Shown: positions 26,007 through 34,619 of the stretch, piece by piece
Numbering within the stretch: position 1 is the stretch's first letter
Layout: every line of letters begins with the position of its first letter
Source: Metaruminococcus_A sp050943475
Lineage (GTDB): Bacteria > Bacillota > Clostridia > Oscillospirales > Ruminococcaceae
Length of the DNA stretch: 64,000 nt
Reading direction: 5' to 3'
Assembly: GCA_050943475.1 (NCBI GenBank)
Contig: JBMNPF010000002.1
Coordinates: 1-64,000, forward strand
Position numbers and translations under genes: made by a program
Notes under the pieces: generated by a model
Told to the model about the DNA's origin: nothing
What the model saw: only the letters and a program-made list of their open reading frames with translations
The model's database searches: none

Positions 26007-26201
26007 TTACAAATAGCGTTCACAAATACAATTTGAGTTTGGAACAATCCACAATGAATCGATTGTTATTCCGGCGTCCTCCAGATTTTGAACGTCCATC
26101 GTCTCTTCAAAAAGGGAACAGACCGCGGCTGACAGAACCGATTCAGGCTGGTCACAACGTACAGTCCCGCCTTCCGCAAGGTTGCGGGTTATACAGCGCA
26201 C
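26007..26201 (-). CDS. Possible small protein of unknown function
   Basis: A 64-codon frame from a GTG encodes a Cys-containing acidic peptide (NLAEGGTVRCDQPESVL near the start, PNSNCICERYL at the end). A GAGGGA lies about 14 nt upstream, farther than usual, and a stop codon lies just above. It ends 11 bp before the -35 of the purine promoter. Composition looks like coding sequence but nothing identifies it; it may be a relic. Confidence 0.3.
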   Translation of the reverse strand: MRCITRNLAEGGTVRCDQPESVLSAAVCSLFEETMDVQNLEDAGITIDSLWIVPNSNCICERYL

Positions 26202-26313
26202 CCGTGAAGCCGCTTTCCCTCAAATAACCACGCCTGTCGTCGGTGCGGAACTGGATTTCCCCTAAAACATTATCTTATTCCGGAGCAGGACAGCCGTGCG
26301 TGAGTCCAATGCA
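26202..26313. other. Intergenic, no feature seen
   Basis: No gene, promoter or convincing terminator is seen after the SPFH gene; a 5-bp ACGCC/GGCGT hairpin at 26316-26328 overlaps its 3' end but has no T-run. Confidence 0.4.
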
Positions 26314-27300
26314 TTACGCCTTCGGCGTTTCGTCGGAGAGAACGCCCTTGAGCGACGCTGCCAGCCCGCCGAGGGACTGGATTTCGCTTGGGATGATGAT
26401 TTTGGTCGCCTTTCCGTCGGCCGCTTTTTCAAACGCCTCAAAACTCTTGAGGGTGAGCACCTTATCGGTCGGGTTTGCCTCGCTCAACAGCTTTAAGCTG
26501 TCGGCCACCGCCTTCTGGACAGCCAGTACGGCGGACGCTTCACCCTCCGCCTCGCGGATTTTCTGTTCACGCACGGCGTCCGCATGCATAATGAGCGCTT
26601 CCTTGTCCGCCTCCGCCTGGAGGATTTTTGCCTCTTTGTCCGCCTCAGCGCGCAGAATCTGGGACTGTTTTTCGCCTTCTGCCACCAGAATCTGGCTCTT
26701 TTTCTGACCTTCGGCCTGCAAAATCAGCTCGCGGCGCTCGCGTTCGGCTTTCATCTGTTTCTCCATGGCATCCTGAATTTCACGCGGCGGCAGAATATTT
26801 TTCAGCTCCACCCGGTTGACCTTGATGCCCCACTTGTCGGTGGCGGAATCCAGCGTCGCCGTAATACGGGTGTTGATGTGGTCGCGCGAGGTCAGGGTGT
26901 TGTCGAGCTCCAGCTCGCCGATGATGTTGCGCAGCGTCGTCGCCGAAAGGTTTTCAATGGCGGAAAGCGGGCGCTCTACGCCGTAGGTGTAGAGTTTTGC
27001 GTCGGTCACCTGGAAAAAGACAACGGTGTCAATCTGCATGGTGACGTTGTCTTTGGTGATGACCGGCTGCGGTTTAAAATCCACCACCTGCTCCTTCATG
27101 GAGACCTTTTTGGCAATCTTGTCGACAAACGGGGTCAGCATGTGCAGCCCGGTGCCCCAAGTCTTGTGGTAGGCGCCCAGGCGTTCCACTACGTATTCGT
27201 AAGACTGCGGCACAATTTTAATATGGCATGCAAGAAATATGACAACGAACAAGATCAGCGCAAGGACAATCAATAACACTTCAAAACCTTCAAATGGCAT
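26314..27300 (-). CDS. SPFH/band 7 membrane protein (stomatin/QmcA-like)
   Basis: The 328-residue protein has an N-terminal membrane anchor (VLLIVLALILFVVIFLAC), then the SPFH domain (VVERLGAYHKTWGTGLHMLTPFVDKI, VITKDNVTMQIDTVVFFQV, LRNIIGELELDNTLTSRD). A long Ala/Glu-rich coiled coil follows (about residues 175-265). Such proteins assemble into rings at the membrane and often pair with NfeD, whose gene lies directly upstream. The role is likely in membrane organisation or stress, not as an enzyme. Confidence 0.92.
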   Translation of the reverse strand: MPFEGFEVLLIVLALILFVVIFLACHIKIVPQSYEYVVERLGAYHKTWGTGLHMLTPFVDKIAKKVSMKEQVVDFKPQPVITKDNVTMQIDTVVFFQVTDAKLYTYGVERPLSAIENLSATTLRNIIGELELDNTLTSRDHINTRITATLDSATDKWGIKVNRVELKNILPPREIQDAMEKQMKAERERRELILQAEGQKKSQILVAEGEKQSQILRAEADKEAKILQAEADKEALIMHADAVREQKIREAEGEASAVLAVQKAVADSLKLLSEANPTDKVLTLKSFEAFEKAADGKATKIIIPSEIQSLGGLAASLKGVLSDETPKA

Positions 27301-27315
27301 AATGCTTCCTCCTGT

Positions 27316-27759
27316 TTATGCTTTTTCAGCAACGGGTTTGACAACGGCTTTCACGCCTTGAATTTCCAGTATTTCCACTTCTGTCCCTTTGGGGATAAGC
27401 GTTTCGTCCACGCCTTTGGCGCTCCAGTCCAGCCCGTCTACCGCAATCCGTCCAGTACCGTTCAGGTTGTCGATTTCGGTGAGCACTACACCGTGCTTTC
27501 CTATCATGGTGTCAACATTGGTCGGAACCGGCTTCTTCTTGAGCAGCTTTTTGGCGAGCGGCCTGGTGGCGGCCAGCAAAATGAGCGACGCCGCAACAAA
27601 CAGCGTAATCTGTAGCCAAAGCGGTGCGCCGCACAGAGCAGCGACAAATGCAACCACGCTTCCCAGCGCAAACCAGATGGAAACAAGCTGAAAGGTAAAT
27701 GCTTCCGTCACCGCCAGGACAACAAAGGCGACAAGCCAGCTAATAAGCTCCGCAATCAT
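27316..27759 (-). CDS. NfeD-family membrane protein
   Basis: The 147-residue protein has two to three membrane spans (ISWLVAFVVLAVTEAF, WFALGSVVAFVAALCG, LQITLFVAASLILLAA) and a C-terminal OB-like domain (GKHGVVLTEIDNLNGTGRIAVDGLDWSA), the typical short NfeD form without the ClpP-like protease. AAAGGAGGG precedes the ATG at 27759. It forms an operon with the SPFH gene, 15 bp apart, a widely conserved pair. Confidence 0.92.
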   Translation of the reverse strand: MIAELISWLVAFVVLAVTEAFTFQLVSIWFALGSVVAFVAALCGAPLWLQITLFVAASLILLAATRPLAKKLLKKKPVPTNVDTMIGKHGVVLTEIDNLNGTGRIAVDGLDWSAKGVDETLIPKGTEVEILEIQGVKAVVKPVAEKA

Positions 27760-27789
27760 GGAAATCCCTCCTTTGTGGACTTTGATTTT

Positions 27790-27818
27790 ATTATACTTCG
27801 CCCGCAGCGGGAAAGCAA
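27790..27818 (-). promoter_or_regulatory. Promoter of the NfeD-SPFH operon
   Basis: On the minus strand TTGCTT (27813-27818), a 17-bp spacer and TATAAT (27790-27795). Confidence 0.72.
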
Positions 27819-27833
27819 TGGAAACATTCCCTT

Positions 27834-27863
27834 TTGACACATTTCCTTCAAACGCCATATATT
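27834..27863 (+). promoter_or_regulatory. Promoter of ytaF
   Basis: TTGACA (27834-27839), an 18-bp spacer and TATATT (27858-27863). It shares the intergenic region with the divergent nfeD promoter. Confidence 0.7.
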
Positions 27864-27902
27864 GGTAGAAAGCTCTTTGTTGGGAAGGGGACGGTCGGCG
27901 TT

Positions 27903-28526
27903 TTGGAGACGTTGCTTTTTGTCATGGTGCTCAGCCTGGATGCCTTTACAGCCAGCCTTGCATACGGTACCGGGAGAATCAAAATCGGCTTTCTGCCCGC
28001 CCTCGTTATCAGCCTGATCGGTGGAGGCGCGCTTTGGCTCTCGGTTTCGCTCGGCTCCTTTCTCTCCGTTTATTTGTCGGAGACCTTCTGCAAAACTATC
28101 GGGTTTATCGTCCTGTTTGCTGTGGGCCTGTTCAATTTTATTCAGGGAGCGCTCAAAAGTGCCATACGACGCACACGGGATAACAGCGCCAACATGCACT
28201 TCCGCCTGCGGGAACTGGATTTTTTCATCGAGGTCTATGCCGATGAAACCAAGGCCGATGCCGACCATTCCAGCAATCTGAGCATCAGAGAGGCGCTTTA
28301 CCTTGCTGTCGCCCTTTCGGTGGATTCGCTCGTAACCGGTGTCGGCGCCGGCTTTACCGGCATGGTCGCCTGGGAACTTGCGCTCGCCGCGCTGGCAATG
28401 AACCTTGCCGCGGTCTTTCTGGGCTGTTTTTTTGGCAAAATGCTCTCCCGCTGCGCCAAACTCGATCTGTCGTGGCTCGGCGGCGCGGTGCTCATCGCCC
28501 TTGCCGTTTTCCGCTTCGTCGCCTGA
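27903..28526 (+). CDS. ytaF: Sporulation membrane protein YtaF (MntP-like fold)
   Basis: The 207-residue protein has six membrane spans in two homologous halves: LLFVMVLSLDAFTASLAYG near the start and VALSVDSLVTGVGAGF in the second half, the paired LDAF/VDS motifs of the MntP/YtaF family. YtaF is linked to sporulation in Bacillus and its substrate is unknown. The start is a TTG at 27903 behind GGGAAGGGG, 12 nt away; an earlier TTG at 27834 is the promoter -35 and is rejected. Confidence 0.85.
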   Translation: METLLFVMVLSLDAFTASLAYGTGRIKIGFLPALVISLIGGGALWLSVSLGSFLSVYLSETFCKTIGFIVLFAVGLFNFIQGALKSAIRRTRDNSANMHFRLRELDFFIEVYADETKADADHSSNLSIREALYLAVALSVDSLVTGVGAGFTGMVAWELALAALAMNLAAVFLGCFFGKMLSRCAKLDLSWLGGAVLIALAVFRFVA

Positions 28527-28589
28527 AGGCCCTCTGTCCTTTGCGTACCGGCTTCCGGGCTCTCCGGACGGCTTGGTTTTTATAGATAG

Positions 28590-28627
28590 AACCGGGATGC
28601 GGCAGCCGCCGCACCCCGGTTCGCTTT
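28590..28627. terminator. Terminator between ytaF and the lipoprotein gene
   Basis: A GC-rich stem with AACCGGG/CCCGGTT ends and an inner TGCGGC/GCCGCA stem is followed by CGCTTTTATT on the plus strand. It ends at the stop codon of the convergent gene. Confidence 0.7.
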
Positions 28628-29607
28628 TATTCGTCGGAGGATGTTTCCGAATTTTCGCCGCTCTCTGCCGCTTCCAGCAGCTTCTGAACCTGTGCTTCCA
28701 CCGAAGCGTCGAGCGCTTCTGCCTGCTCCGGATAAATTGCCTTGGCAAGTTCGAAAACAGCGGAAAACGCCTCCACGCTCTGCCGTTCAAACAGGGCGGC
28801 GTCCAACGCGTAAACCCGCCCTTCTGCAACAGCGGTGTAATTTGCATAAAATTCGTCGGTGTTCAGGTTTTCCAGCGCGTAAGGCTGAGGCACAAAGACC
28901 AGGTAAGGGTCTGCTGCTTCTACTGCAGTCAGGTCGGCTTTCCCATCGTCCCCGGCCACGACCGTGTTGCCGCCGAGGTATCCCAGCAGGCTTCCGGCAA
29001 AGGTGTCCGGCGTTGCCGCCGTCTCTTTGAGAACGCTGAAATAAACAAAGCTCTGCTTTTGTTCACCGAGCACCTCCAGCATGGCGTTTGCCTGCTGAAA
29101 GGGGAGACGCAGAATTTCATCTGCCCGTTTGGCCGCCTGATCCAGCCCGTAAAAGATAGAACCGACCGAAGTATAATAGCTTTTCAGCTCCCGCAAATCG
29201 GTTGCAGCGGGGACGACCAGCGCTTTTACCTCCGCCTCGTTGAGGCGCTCCAGCTGGCTGATGGAGAGCGGCCGCTGGGTGATCACCACATCCGGCTCCA
29301 GCGCCAGCAGCGCGTCCATGTCCGGATCGGCTTGCTGTCCAACCGACACCGCCGCTTCCGCTTCTTCGGGATAGGTGCAGTCTTCCCCCCGCCCGACAAT
29401 CTGTTCCGCCAGCCCCAGCCGGGCGAGCATCTCGGTGGTGGCAGGGGAGAGGGATACAATGGTTTGCGGCGCTTCGCTGAAGGTTACGCCGAACACCGTC
29501 ACCGGCTGGTAATCCGGTTCCTCCGGCTCTGGTTCCGGAGCGGGCTGACAGGCGCACAGCCCCAAAAACATCAGCGCGGCAAGCGCCGCCGTTAATCTGC
29601 GCAGCAT
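28627..29607 (-). CDS. ABC-transporter substrate-binding lipoprotein, BtuF/FepB-like
   Basis: The 326-residue protein has a lipoprotein signal peptide with lipobox GLCAC, a Pro/Glu-rich linker and the periplasmic-binding fold PF01497 (TIVSLSPATTEMLARLGL, GEDCTYPEEA, LLALEPDVVITQ, GSLLGYLGGNTVV). The family binds cobalamin, haem or ferric siderophores outside the membrane. No permease or ATPase of an importer lies beside it; the upstream partner, 8 bp away, is a DUF815 ATPase. The ligand cannot be assigned. Confidence 0.88.
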   Translation of the reverse strand: MLRRLTAALAALMFLGLCACQPAPEPEPEEPDYQPVTVFGVTFSEAPQTIVSLSPATTEMLARLGLAEQIVGRGEDCTYPEEAEAAVSVGQQADPDMDALLALEPDVVITQRPLSISQLERLNEAEVKALVVPAATDLRELKSYYTSVGSIFYGLDQAAKRADEILRLPFQQANAMLEVLGEQKQSFVYFSVLKETAATPDTFAGSLLGYLGGNTVVAGDDGKADLTAVEAADPYLVFVPQPYALENLNTDEFYANYTAVAEGRVYALDAALFERQSVEAFSAVFELAKAIYPEQAEALDASVEAQVQKLLEAAESGENSETSSDE

Positions 29608-29615
29608 GGTTCCCC

Positions 29616-30887
29616 CTAAAACAGAGGCAGGTTCATGGACTGCCGCGCCTGGATGTAGTCAATATACTGCCGCGCCAGCCGCGGAGAACGCCCACTCTTG
29701 CGCATGGCAAACTGCTCCGCGCCTCGGAACAGCGTTTCTTCATCCAGTTCAATGCCGCGGTCTGCTGCCAGCAGCCGCACAATATCCAGGAATTTGTCCT
29801 TGTTCGGCAGGGTAAAGGTCACATAAAGACCAAACCGGTCGGAGAGGGAGAGCGCCTCGTCAATGGTATCGGCGCGGTGTACCTCGTCGCCTTCCCGCGC
29901 TGCAAAGGTCTCTTTGACCAGATGGCGGCGGTTGGTTGTTGCATACACTGCAATGTTGTCCGGTTTGCGGACAAGCGAACCCTCCAGCAGCGCCTTGAGA
30001 ATGCCAAAGCAGGGGTCGCTTTCGGCAAAGGCAAGGTCGTCAATGAACAGAATGAACTTGAGTGGAATATCTTCAATCAGCCGGATGACCTTGTCAAGAT
30101 TGGTCAGCTCCTGTTTGGGGATTTCCACAATCCGCAGCCCCTCGTCCTTGTATTCGTTGAGCAGCGCCTTAACAGTGGAGGATTTCCCGGTGCCGCGGTC
30201 GCCGTAAAGCAGGACGTTGTTGAAGGTCTTGCCCTGCAAAAAGCCCAGCGTGTTGTCAACAATTTTCTGCCGCTGCACCTCATAGTGTTTCAGATCGGAC
30301 AGCCGGATGGGGTCGAATTTTTCCACCGGCTCCAATCCATAGTGTTCCGAGTAGTGGAAGGCGTAGTATTTTGCAAAAATGGACACACCCTTCTCCCGGT
30401 TAAACGCCGCAATGTAGTCAAGGCGAGTGTTCCAGGCGCCGCTGTCCTGGTAGCGCAGGTAGGCGTTTGTGTATTCCGGCAGCCGGTCAACCAGCTCCCG
30501 TTCATCGGGAAAGCGCGCCGCCATCGCCGCTTTCAGGCTCAGCGCACTGGTTTTTGCCAGACGGTATAAAATGTCAAGGTCATGCCTGCACGCCTGCCTG
30601 ATGGTTCCGGAAAGCATTTCATAATTACCGTTTGCGCAGCTCACTGAAAGGATGTTGTTGTCGTACAAAACGGCGTCGTATAAATAATCGTACAGGCTTC
30701 CGGTAAATTCAGAATGGTACAGGGTGGTACAGAGCTCACTGTACGTGTCAAGCAGCTGTTCCAGCGGTGCGCCTGTCCCCAGCAGTTCCGAGAGCGTTTC
30801 AAAGCCGCGTATTACCGGGTCTTTCCGCAGTGCGCGGTATATAGTCAGCGACGGCAGTTCATACCGAAAGTATTTTAAGGTTTCCAA
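29616..30887 (-). CDS. DUF815-family AAA-type ATPase
   Basis: The product has about 423 residues. An N-terminal helical region is followed by an ATPase core: Walker A LLYGDRGTGKSSTVKALL, Walker B KFILFIDDLAF, a sensor-like VYATTNRRHLV and a C-terminal RLARQYIDYI. These mark DUF815, a group of P-loop ATPases of unknown function related to AAA proteins. Two starts are possible. The TTG at 30887 lies 10 nt behind GAGG and begins ETLKYFRYELP, close to where I expect the family to begin. The ATG at 30929 has a poor ribosome site. Confidence 0.85.
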   Translation of the reverse strand: METLKYFRYELPSLTIYRALRKDPVIRGFETLSELLGTGAPLEQLLDTYSELCTTLYHSEFTGSLYDYLYDAVLYDNNILSVSCANGNYEMLSGTIRQACRHDLDILYRLAKTSALSLKAAMAARFPDERELVDRLPEYTNAYLRYQDSGAWNTRLDYIAAFNREKGVSIFAKYYAFHYSEHYGLEPVEKFDPIRLSDLKHYEVQRQKIVDNTLGFLQGKTFNNVLLYGDRGTGKSSTVKALLNEYKDEGLRIVEIPKQELTNLDKVIRLIEDIPLKFILFIDDLAFAESDPCFGILKALLEGSLVRKPDNIAVYATTNRRHLVKETFAAREGDEVHRADTIDEALSLSDRFGLYVTFTLPNKDKFLDIVRLLAADRGIELDEETLFRGAEQFAMRKSGRSPRLARQYIDYIQARQSMNLPLF

Positions 30888-30986
30888 TTGTATTCGGCCT
30901 CGTTTCTTTATAAAATTGTTCCACCACATGTTCCCACGCGGCTGTGGCCCTTTCCGGCAGGACAGAAAGGCCGCAAAATTAGTTTT

Positions 30987-31015
30987 ATTGTAGCGCGTTT
31001 TGTTCAAAAAATCAA
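30987..31015 (-). promoter_or_regulatory. Promoter of the DUF815 ATPase-lipoprotein pair
   Basis: On the minus strand TTGATT (31010-31015), a 17-bp spacer and TACAAT (30987-30992). An imperfect GGCCTTTC/GAAAGGGCC hairpin lies in the leader around 30948-30973. Confidence 0.6.
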
Positions 31016-31056
31016 TTCCGGTTGCCTAGGTGTAACACTTTTGTCGAATTTCATTC

Positions 31057-31085
31057 TTGACGGCTTTAGGGGGATGAAGTAAAAT
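31057..31085 (+). promoter_or_regulatory. Promoter of the ilvBNC operon
   Basis: TTGACG (31057-31062), a 17-bp spacer and TAAAAT (31080-31085), only 32 bp before the ilvB start. There is no room for a T-box or leader-peptide attenuator. Confidence 0.75.
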
Positions 31086-31117
31086 AAAAGGAATCAAAAG
31101 AAAAAGAGGGGAATCGA

Positions 31118-32728
31118 ATGGTCACAGTTGCGCAGGCAGTCGTCCGTTGTCTTGAGTTGGAGGGCGTACAGGTCGTATTCGGTTATCCGGGTGCCGCCAT
31201 CTGCCCGGTTTATGATGCAATGTCTGCCTCTTCGATTCACCACGTCCTTGTCCGTGAGGAACAAAATGCGGCGCATGCCGCAAGCGGGTACGCCCGCCTT
31301 GCCGGCCGGCCGGGCGTCTGTATCGCCACCTCCGGCCCTGGTGCGCTCAACCTCATCACCGGCATTGCCACCGCGTATGCCGATTCAATCCCAATGGTGA
31401 TCATCACCGGGCAGGTCTCCACCGAACTGCTTGGGCGGGATGTTTTTCAGGAAGCAGACATCACCGGCGCGGTGGAGCCCTTTGTCAAGCACAGCTATCT
31501 GGTCAAGGAGCCGGAACGTATCCCCCAGGTGATGAAGGAAGCCTTTTACATTGCCGCGACCGGGCGCCCTGGGCCGGTTTTAATCGATATCCCGGTCGAC
31601 GTCCAGCGGGTCAAAATAAAGTTTGAATACCCTGAACAGGTCGCCATCCGCGGCTATAAGCCAACGGTTGCCGGCCATCAGGGCCAGATTAAACGGATGC
31701 TTACCGCCCTTAAGGCGGCCAAACACCCGGTTGTCTGCGCAGGCGGCGGGATTTTTTCCTGCCACGCACAGGCGGAGCTCAAAGCGTTTGCCGAGCGTTG
31801 CAGCCTCCCGGTCGTTACCACCATGATGGGCCTTGGCGCCATTGAAACGGCCCATCCGCTCAACTTCGGCATGCTCGGCATGCACGGCCAGCCCAGCGCC
31901 AACCGCGCTATCAACGAGTCGGATTTGCTCATCCTCATCGGCGCCCGTGTCGGCGACCGCGCTGTAACTACGCCGGGGGTGCTTGAAAAACGCACCAAAA
32001 TCATTCACATTGACGTTGATCCGGCTGAAATCGGTAAAAACGTCGACGTGCAGATCCCCATTGTCGGGGACGCCAAAACCGTCCTCGCCCAAATTCTTGA
32101 AAGGGCAGGGGAGATGGAGCACCAGAGCTGGCTGGACACCCTGAGTAGCTACCGCACCGCCCCCCATTATGACAAACCCGCGTTCGGTGTCAATCCAAAG
32201 GAGTTTATCCGCCGGTTGTCGGAACGCGCAAATCGTGATACAATATATGTTGCTGATGTCGGCCAGAATCAAATCTGGTCTGCCGCCAACTGCGTCCTGC
32301 GGGACGGCCGGTTTCTGACCTCCGGCGGCATGGGGACCATGGGCTATTCGGTCCCGGCCGGAGTCGGCGCCAAAATGGCCGCGCCGGAGCAGCCGCTTTT
32401 TGTCATTTGCGGCGACGGTTCGTTCCAGATGCAGATGATGGAACTCGCCACCATCTGCCAGCAGAACCTTGACGTCAAAATCGTCGTCATGAAAAACAAC
32501 CGCCTCGGCATGGTCAGCGAGCTGCAGAAAAATAACTACGCCGGCAATTACACCGCCGTGTTCCTGGACGGCAGCCCGGACTACGTCAAACTAGCGGGGG
32601 CTTATGGAATCCCGTCCATGTCGATCGACCGGCCGGAACAGGTGGACGGCGCAGTGGAAACGCTGCTGACGGCCCAAGGGGCGTTTTTGCTGGAATGCAT
32701 GGTTGACGCCGATGAATCCAGCCTTTAA
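31118..32728 (+). CDS. ilvB: Acetolactate (acetohydroxyacid) synthase, large subunit
   Basis: This ThDP enzyme joins two pyruvates, or pyruvate and 2-oxobutyrate, in the first common step of branched-chain amino acid synthesis. The 536-residue protein shows FGYPGAAICPVYDAM, the cofactor Glu in VREEQNAAHAASGYAR, an FAD-binding middle domain and the ThDP motif GDGSFQMQMMELATI...KNNRLGM. AGAGGGG precedes the ATG. The small-subunit gene follows 27 bp downstream, which favours a biosynthetic role over a catabolic AlsS. Confidence 0.95.
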   Translation: MVTVAQAVVRCLELEGVQVVFGYPGAAICPVYDAMSASSIHHVLVREEQNAAHAASGYARLAGRPGVCIATSGPGALNLITGIATAYADSIPMVIITGQVSTELLGRDVFQEADITGAVEPFVKHSYLVKEPERIPQVMKEAFYIAATGRPGPVLIDIPVDVQRVKIKFEYPEQVAIRGYKPTVAGHQGQIKRMLTALKAAKHPVVCAGGGIFSCHAQAELKAFAERCSLPVVTTMMGLGAIETAHPLNFGMLGMHGQPSANRAINESDLLILIGARVGDRAVTTPGVLEKRTKIIHIDVDPAEIGKNVDVQIPIVGDAKTVLAQILERAGEMEHQSWLDTLSSYRTAPHYDKPAFGVNPKEFIRRLSERANRDTIYVADVGQNQIWSAANCVLRDGRFLTSGGMGTMGYSVPAGVGAKMAAPEQPLFVICGDGSFQMQMMELATICQQNLDVKIVVMKNNRLGMVSELQKNNYAGNYTAVFLDGSPDYVKLAGAYGIPSMSIDRPEQVDGAVETLLTAQGAFLLECMVDADESSL

Positions 32729-32755
32729 ATCTCAAGTACAGACAGGGGTCACGCT

Positions 32756-33253
32756 ATGAAACAAACGGTATCCATTCTGGTCGAAAACCACGCCGGTGTC
32801 CTGTCCCGTGTTTCGGGGCTGTTCTCCCGCCGCGGTTTCAACATAGACAGCCTTGCGGTCGGCGTTACAGACGATCCTTCGGTCTCCCGCATTACCATCG
32901 TCGTCGATGGCGACGCTTATATGCTGGAACAGGTGGAGAAACAGCTCAATAAGCTCATTGATGTCATCAAGCTGCGGACCCTCCCGCAGGATGAAATCAT
33001 CAGCCGTGAGCTCATGCTCATCAAGGTCAGCGCAAAGTCTGATACGCGCGGCGACATTATCGACGTTGCAAAAATTATGGGCGCAAAGATTTCGGATATC
33101 ACCACCTCGACCATGACGGTCGAGATTGCCGATACCGCCGAGCGCCTCCAGACCATGCTGGATTTGCTGGCGCCTTACGGCGTCAAGGAGGTTGTCCGCA
33201 CCGGCACCATTGCTCTGCAAAAGGGCGGCGAATCCATCTCGGTCCAGAAATAA
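32756..33253 (+). CDS. ilvN: Acetolactate synthase, small regulatory subunit
   Basis: The 165-residue protein has an N-terminal ACT domain (VSILVENHAGVLSRVSGLFSRRGFNIDSL) and the C-terminal ALS_ss domain (ELMLIKVSAKSDTRGDIIDVAK). It binds valine and tunes the catalytic subunit encoded just upstream. The order ilvB-ilvN-ilvC is conventional. Confidence 0.95.
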   Translation: MKQTVSILVENHAGVLSRVSGLFSRRGFNIDSLAVGVTDDPSVSRITIVVDGDAYMLEQVEKQLNKLIDVIKLRTLPQDEIISRELMLIKVSAKSDTRGDIIDVAKIMGAKISDITTSTMTVEIADTAERLQTMLDLLAPYGVKEVVRTGTIALQKGGESISVQK

Positions 33254-33282
33254 CATTGGTTCATATTAAGGAGGAATTATAA

Positions 33283-34278
33283 ATGGCAAAGATTTTCTAT
33301 GAAAGCGATTGCAACCTCGGCCTGCTTGACGGTAAAACCGTTGCGGTCATTGGCTACGGCAGCCAGGGCCATGCTCATGCGCTCAACCTGCACGAAAGCG
33401 GCGTAGACGTCGTCGTCGGCCTTTACGAGGGCAGCAAGTCCTGGAAAAAAGCAGAGGAGGCTGGCCTCAAGGTCATGACCGCTGATGAAGCCGCCAAAGC
33501 TGCCGACTTTATCATGATGCTTGTCCCGGACGAGAAGCAGGCGGATCTCTATAAAAAGAGCATTGAGCCAAACCTGACCGCTGGCAAGGTCCTCGCTTTT
33601 GCACATGGCTTTAACATCCATTTCCAGCAGATTATCCCGCCGAAGGACGTTGACGTTGTCATGATCGCGCCGAAGGGCCCGGGTCACACCGTCCGCAGCG
33701 AGTACCTCGCGGGCAAAGGTGTTCCGTGCCTCTACGCTATCCATCAGGACGCTTCCGGCCGTGCGACCGACATCGCCCTTGCTTATGCGGCTGGCATCGG
33801 CGGCGCAAGAGCAGCTGTTCTTGAGACCACCTTCCGCGTTGAAACCGAAACCGACCTCTTCGGCGAGCAGGCGGTCCTCTGCGGCGGCGTTACCGCTCTG
33901 ATGCAGGCAGGCTTTGAAACTTTGGTGGAAGCCGGTTATGACCCGAGAAACGCTTACTTTGAGTGCATCCATGAAATGAAGCTCATCGTTGACCTCATTT
34001 ACCACGGTGGCTTCTCTGAAATGCGCTACTCCATCTCCGATACCGCTGAGTTCGGCGATTATGAGACCGGCAAGCGCATCATTACCGAGGATACCAAGAA
34101 AGAGATGAAGAAAATCCTTTCTGAAATCCAGGACGGCACTTTCGCCACCAAGTGGATTGCCGAGAACAAAAACGGCCGCGCCCACTTCAACGCGACTCGC
34201 CGCATCAAAGCCGAGCATGAGCTTGAGACCGTCGGCAAGGAGCTCCGCAAAATGTACTCCTGGAACGACGAGAAATAA
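33283..34278 (+). CDS. ilvC: Ketol-acid reductoisomerase
   Basis: It isomerises and reduces acetolactate with NAD(P)H. The 331-residue class I protein has the Rossmann motif VIGYGSQGHAHALNL, MIAPKGPGHTVRSEY and the Mg-binding region (CGGVTALMQAGFETLVEAGY, ECIHEMKLIVDLIYHGG). AAGGAGGAA precedes the ATG. It ends the ilvBNC operon and is followed by a very strong terminator. Confidence 0.96.
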   Translation: MAKIFYESDCNLGLLDGKTVAVIGYGSQGHAHALNLHESGVDVVVGLYEGSKSWKKAEEAGLKVMTADEAAKAADFIMMLVPDEKQADLYKKSIEPNLTAGKVLAFAHGFNIHFQQIIPPKDVDVVMIAPKGPGHTVRSEYLAGKGVPCLYAIHQDASGRATDIALAYAAGIGGARAAVLETTFRVETETDLFGEQAVLCGGVTALMQAGFETLVEAGYDPRNAYFECIHEMKLIVDLIYHGGFSEMRYSISDTAEFGDYETGKRIITEDTKKEMKKILSEIQDGTFATKWIAENKNGRAHFNATRRIKAEHELETVGKELRKMYSWNDEK

Positions 34279-34291
34279 ATATAAACCGTGC

Positions 34292-34325
34292 AAAAAAGCC
34301 TTTCCCAACCGGGAAAGGCTTTTTT
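34292..34325 (+). terminator. Terminator of ilvBNC
   Basis: A perfect 15-bp stem (AAAAAAGCCTTTCCC) with an AACC loop and a terminal T-run. Confidence 0.9.
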
Positions 34326-34476
34326 ATATCCGACGACAGTAAAAAAATAAAATTGTCAATTATTTGGCGGAATTTGTCGTTACAGCCTGTATAGGGGGGA
34401 GAAAGTACTGTCGTCATCCGGCTGGAAAATGGCTCGTTGGCTCCGGCAATTTGGTCGGGAGAAATACCTGCCCGTC

Positions 34477-34505
34477 TTGACAAGGGGATCGCTCCGGCTT
34501 ATAAT
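34477..34505 (+). promoter_or_regulatory. Perfect consensus sigma-A promoter before the SMP-30-like gene
   Basis: TTGACA (34477-34482), exactly 17 bp, TATAAT (34500-34505): both hexamers match consensus fully. The leader of about 110 nt holds a GCCTGC/GCAGGC hairpin at 34567-34581. The rest of the 294-bp gap from 34326 holds no gene. Confidence 0.8.
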
Positions 34506-34619
34506 AAATTTAATTTATATGCAGGGATTTGCAAACACACTCATGGCAATGAAACAACTCTGGAACGCCTGCACCGCAGGCGGCCACATCAAAACGAAAT
34601 TTAACGGAGGTATCTTCAA

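Noticed and set aside
31086..31117. T-box or leader-peptide attenuation of ilvBNC
   Set aside because: The leader is only about 30 nt, too short for either device.
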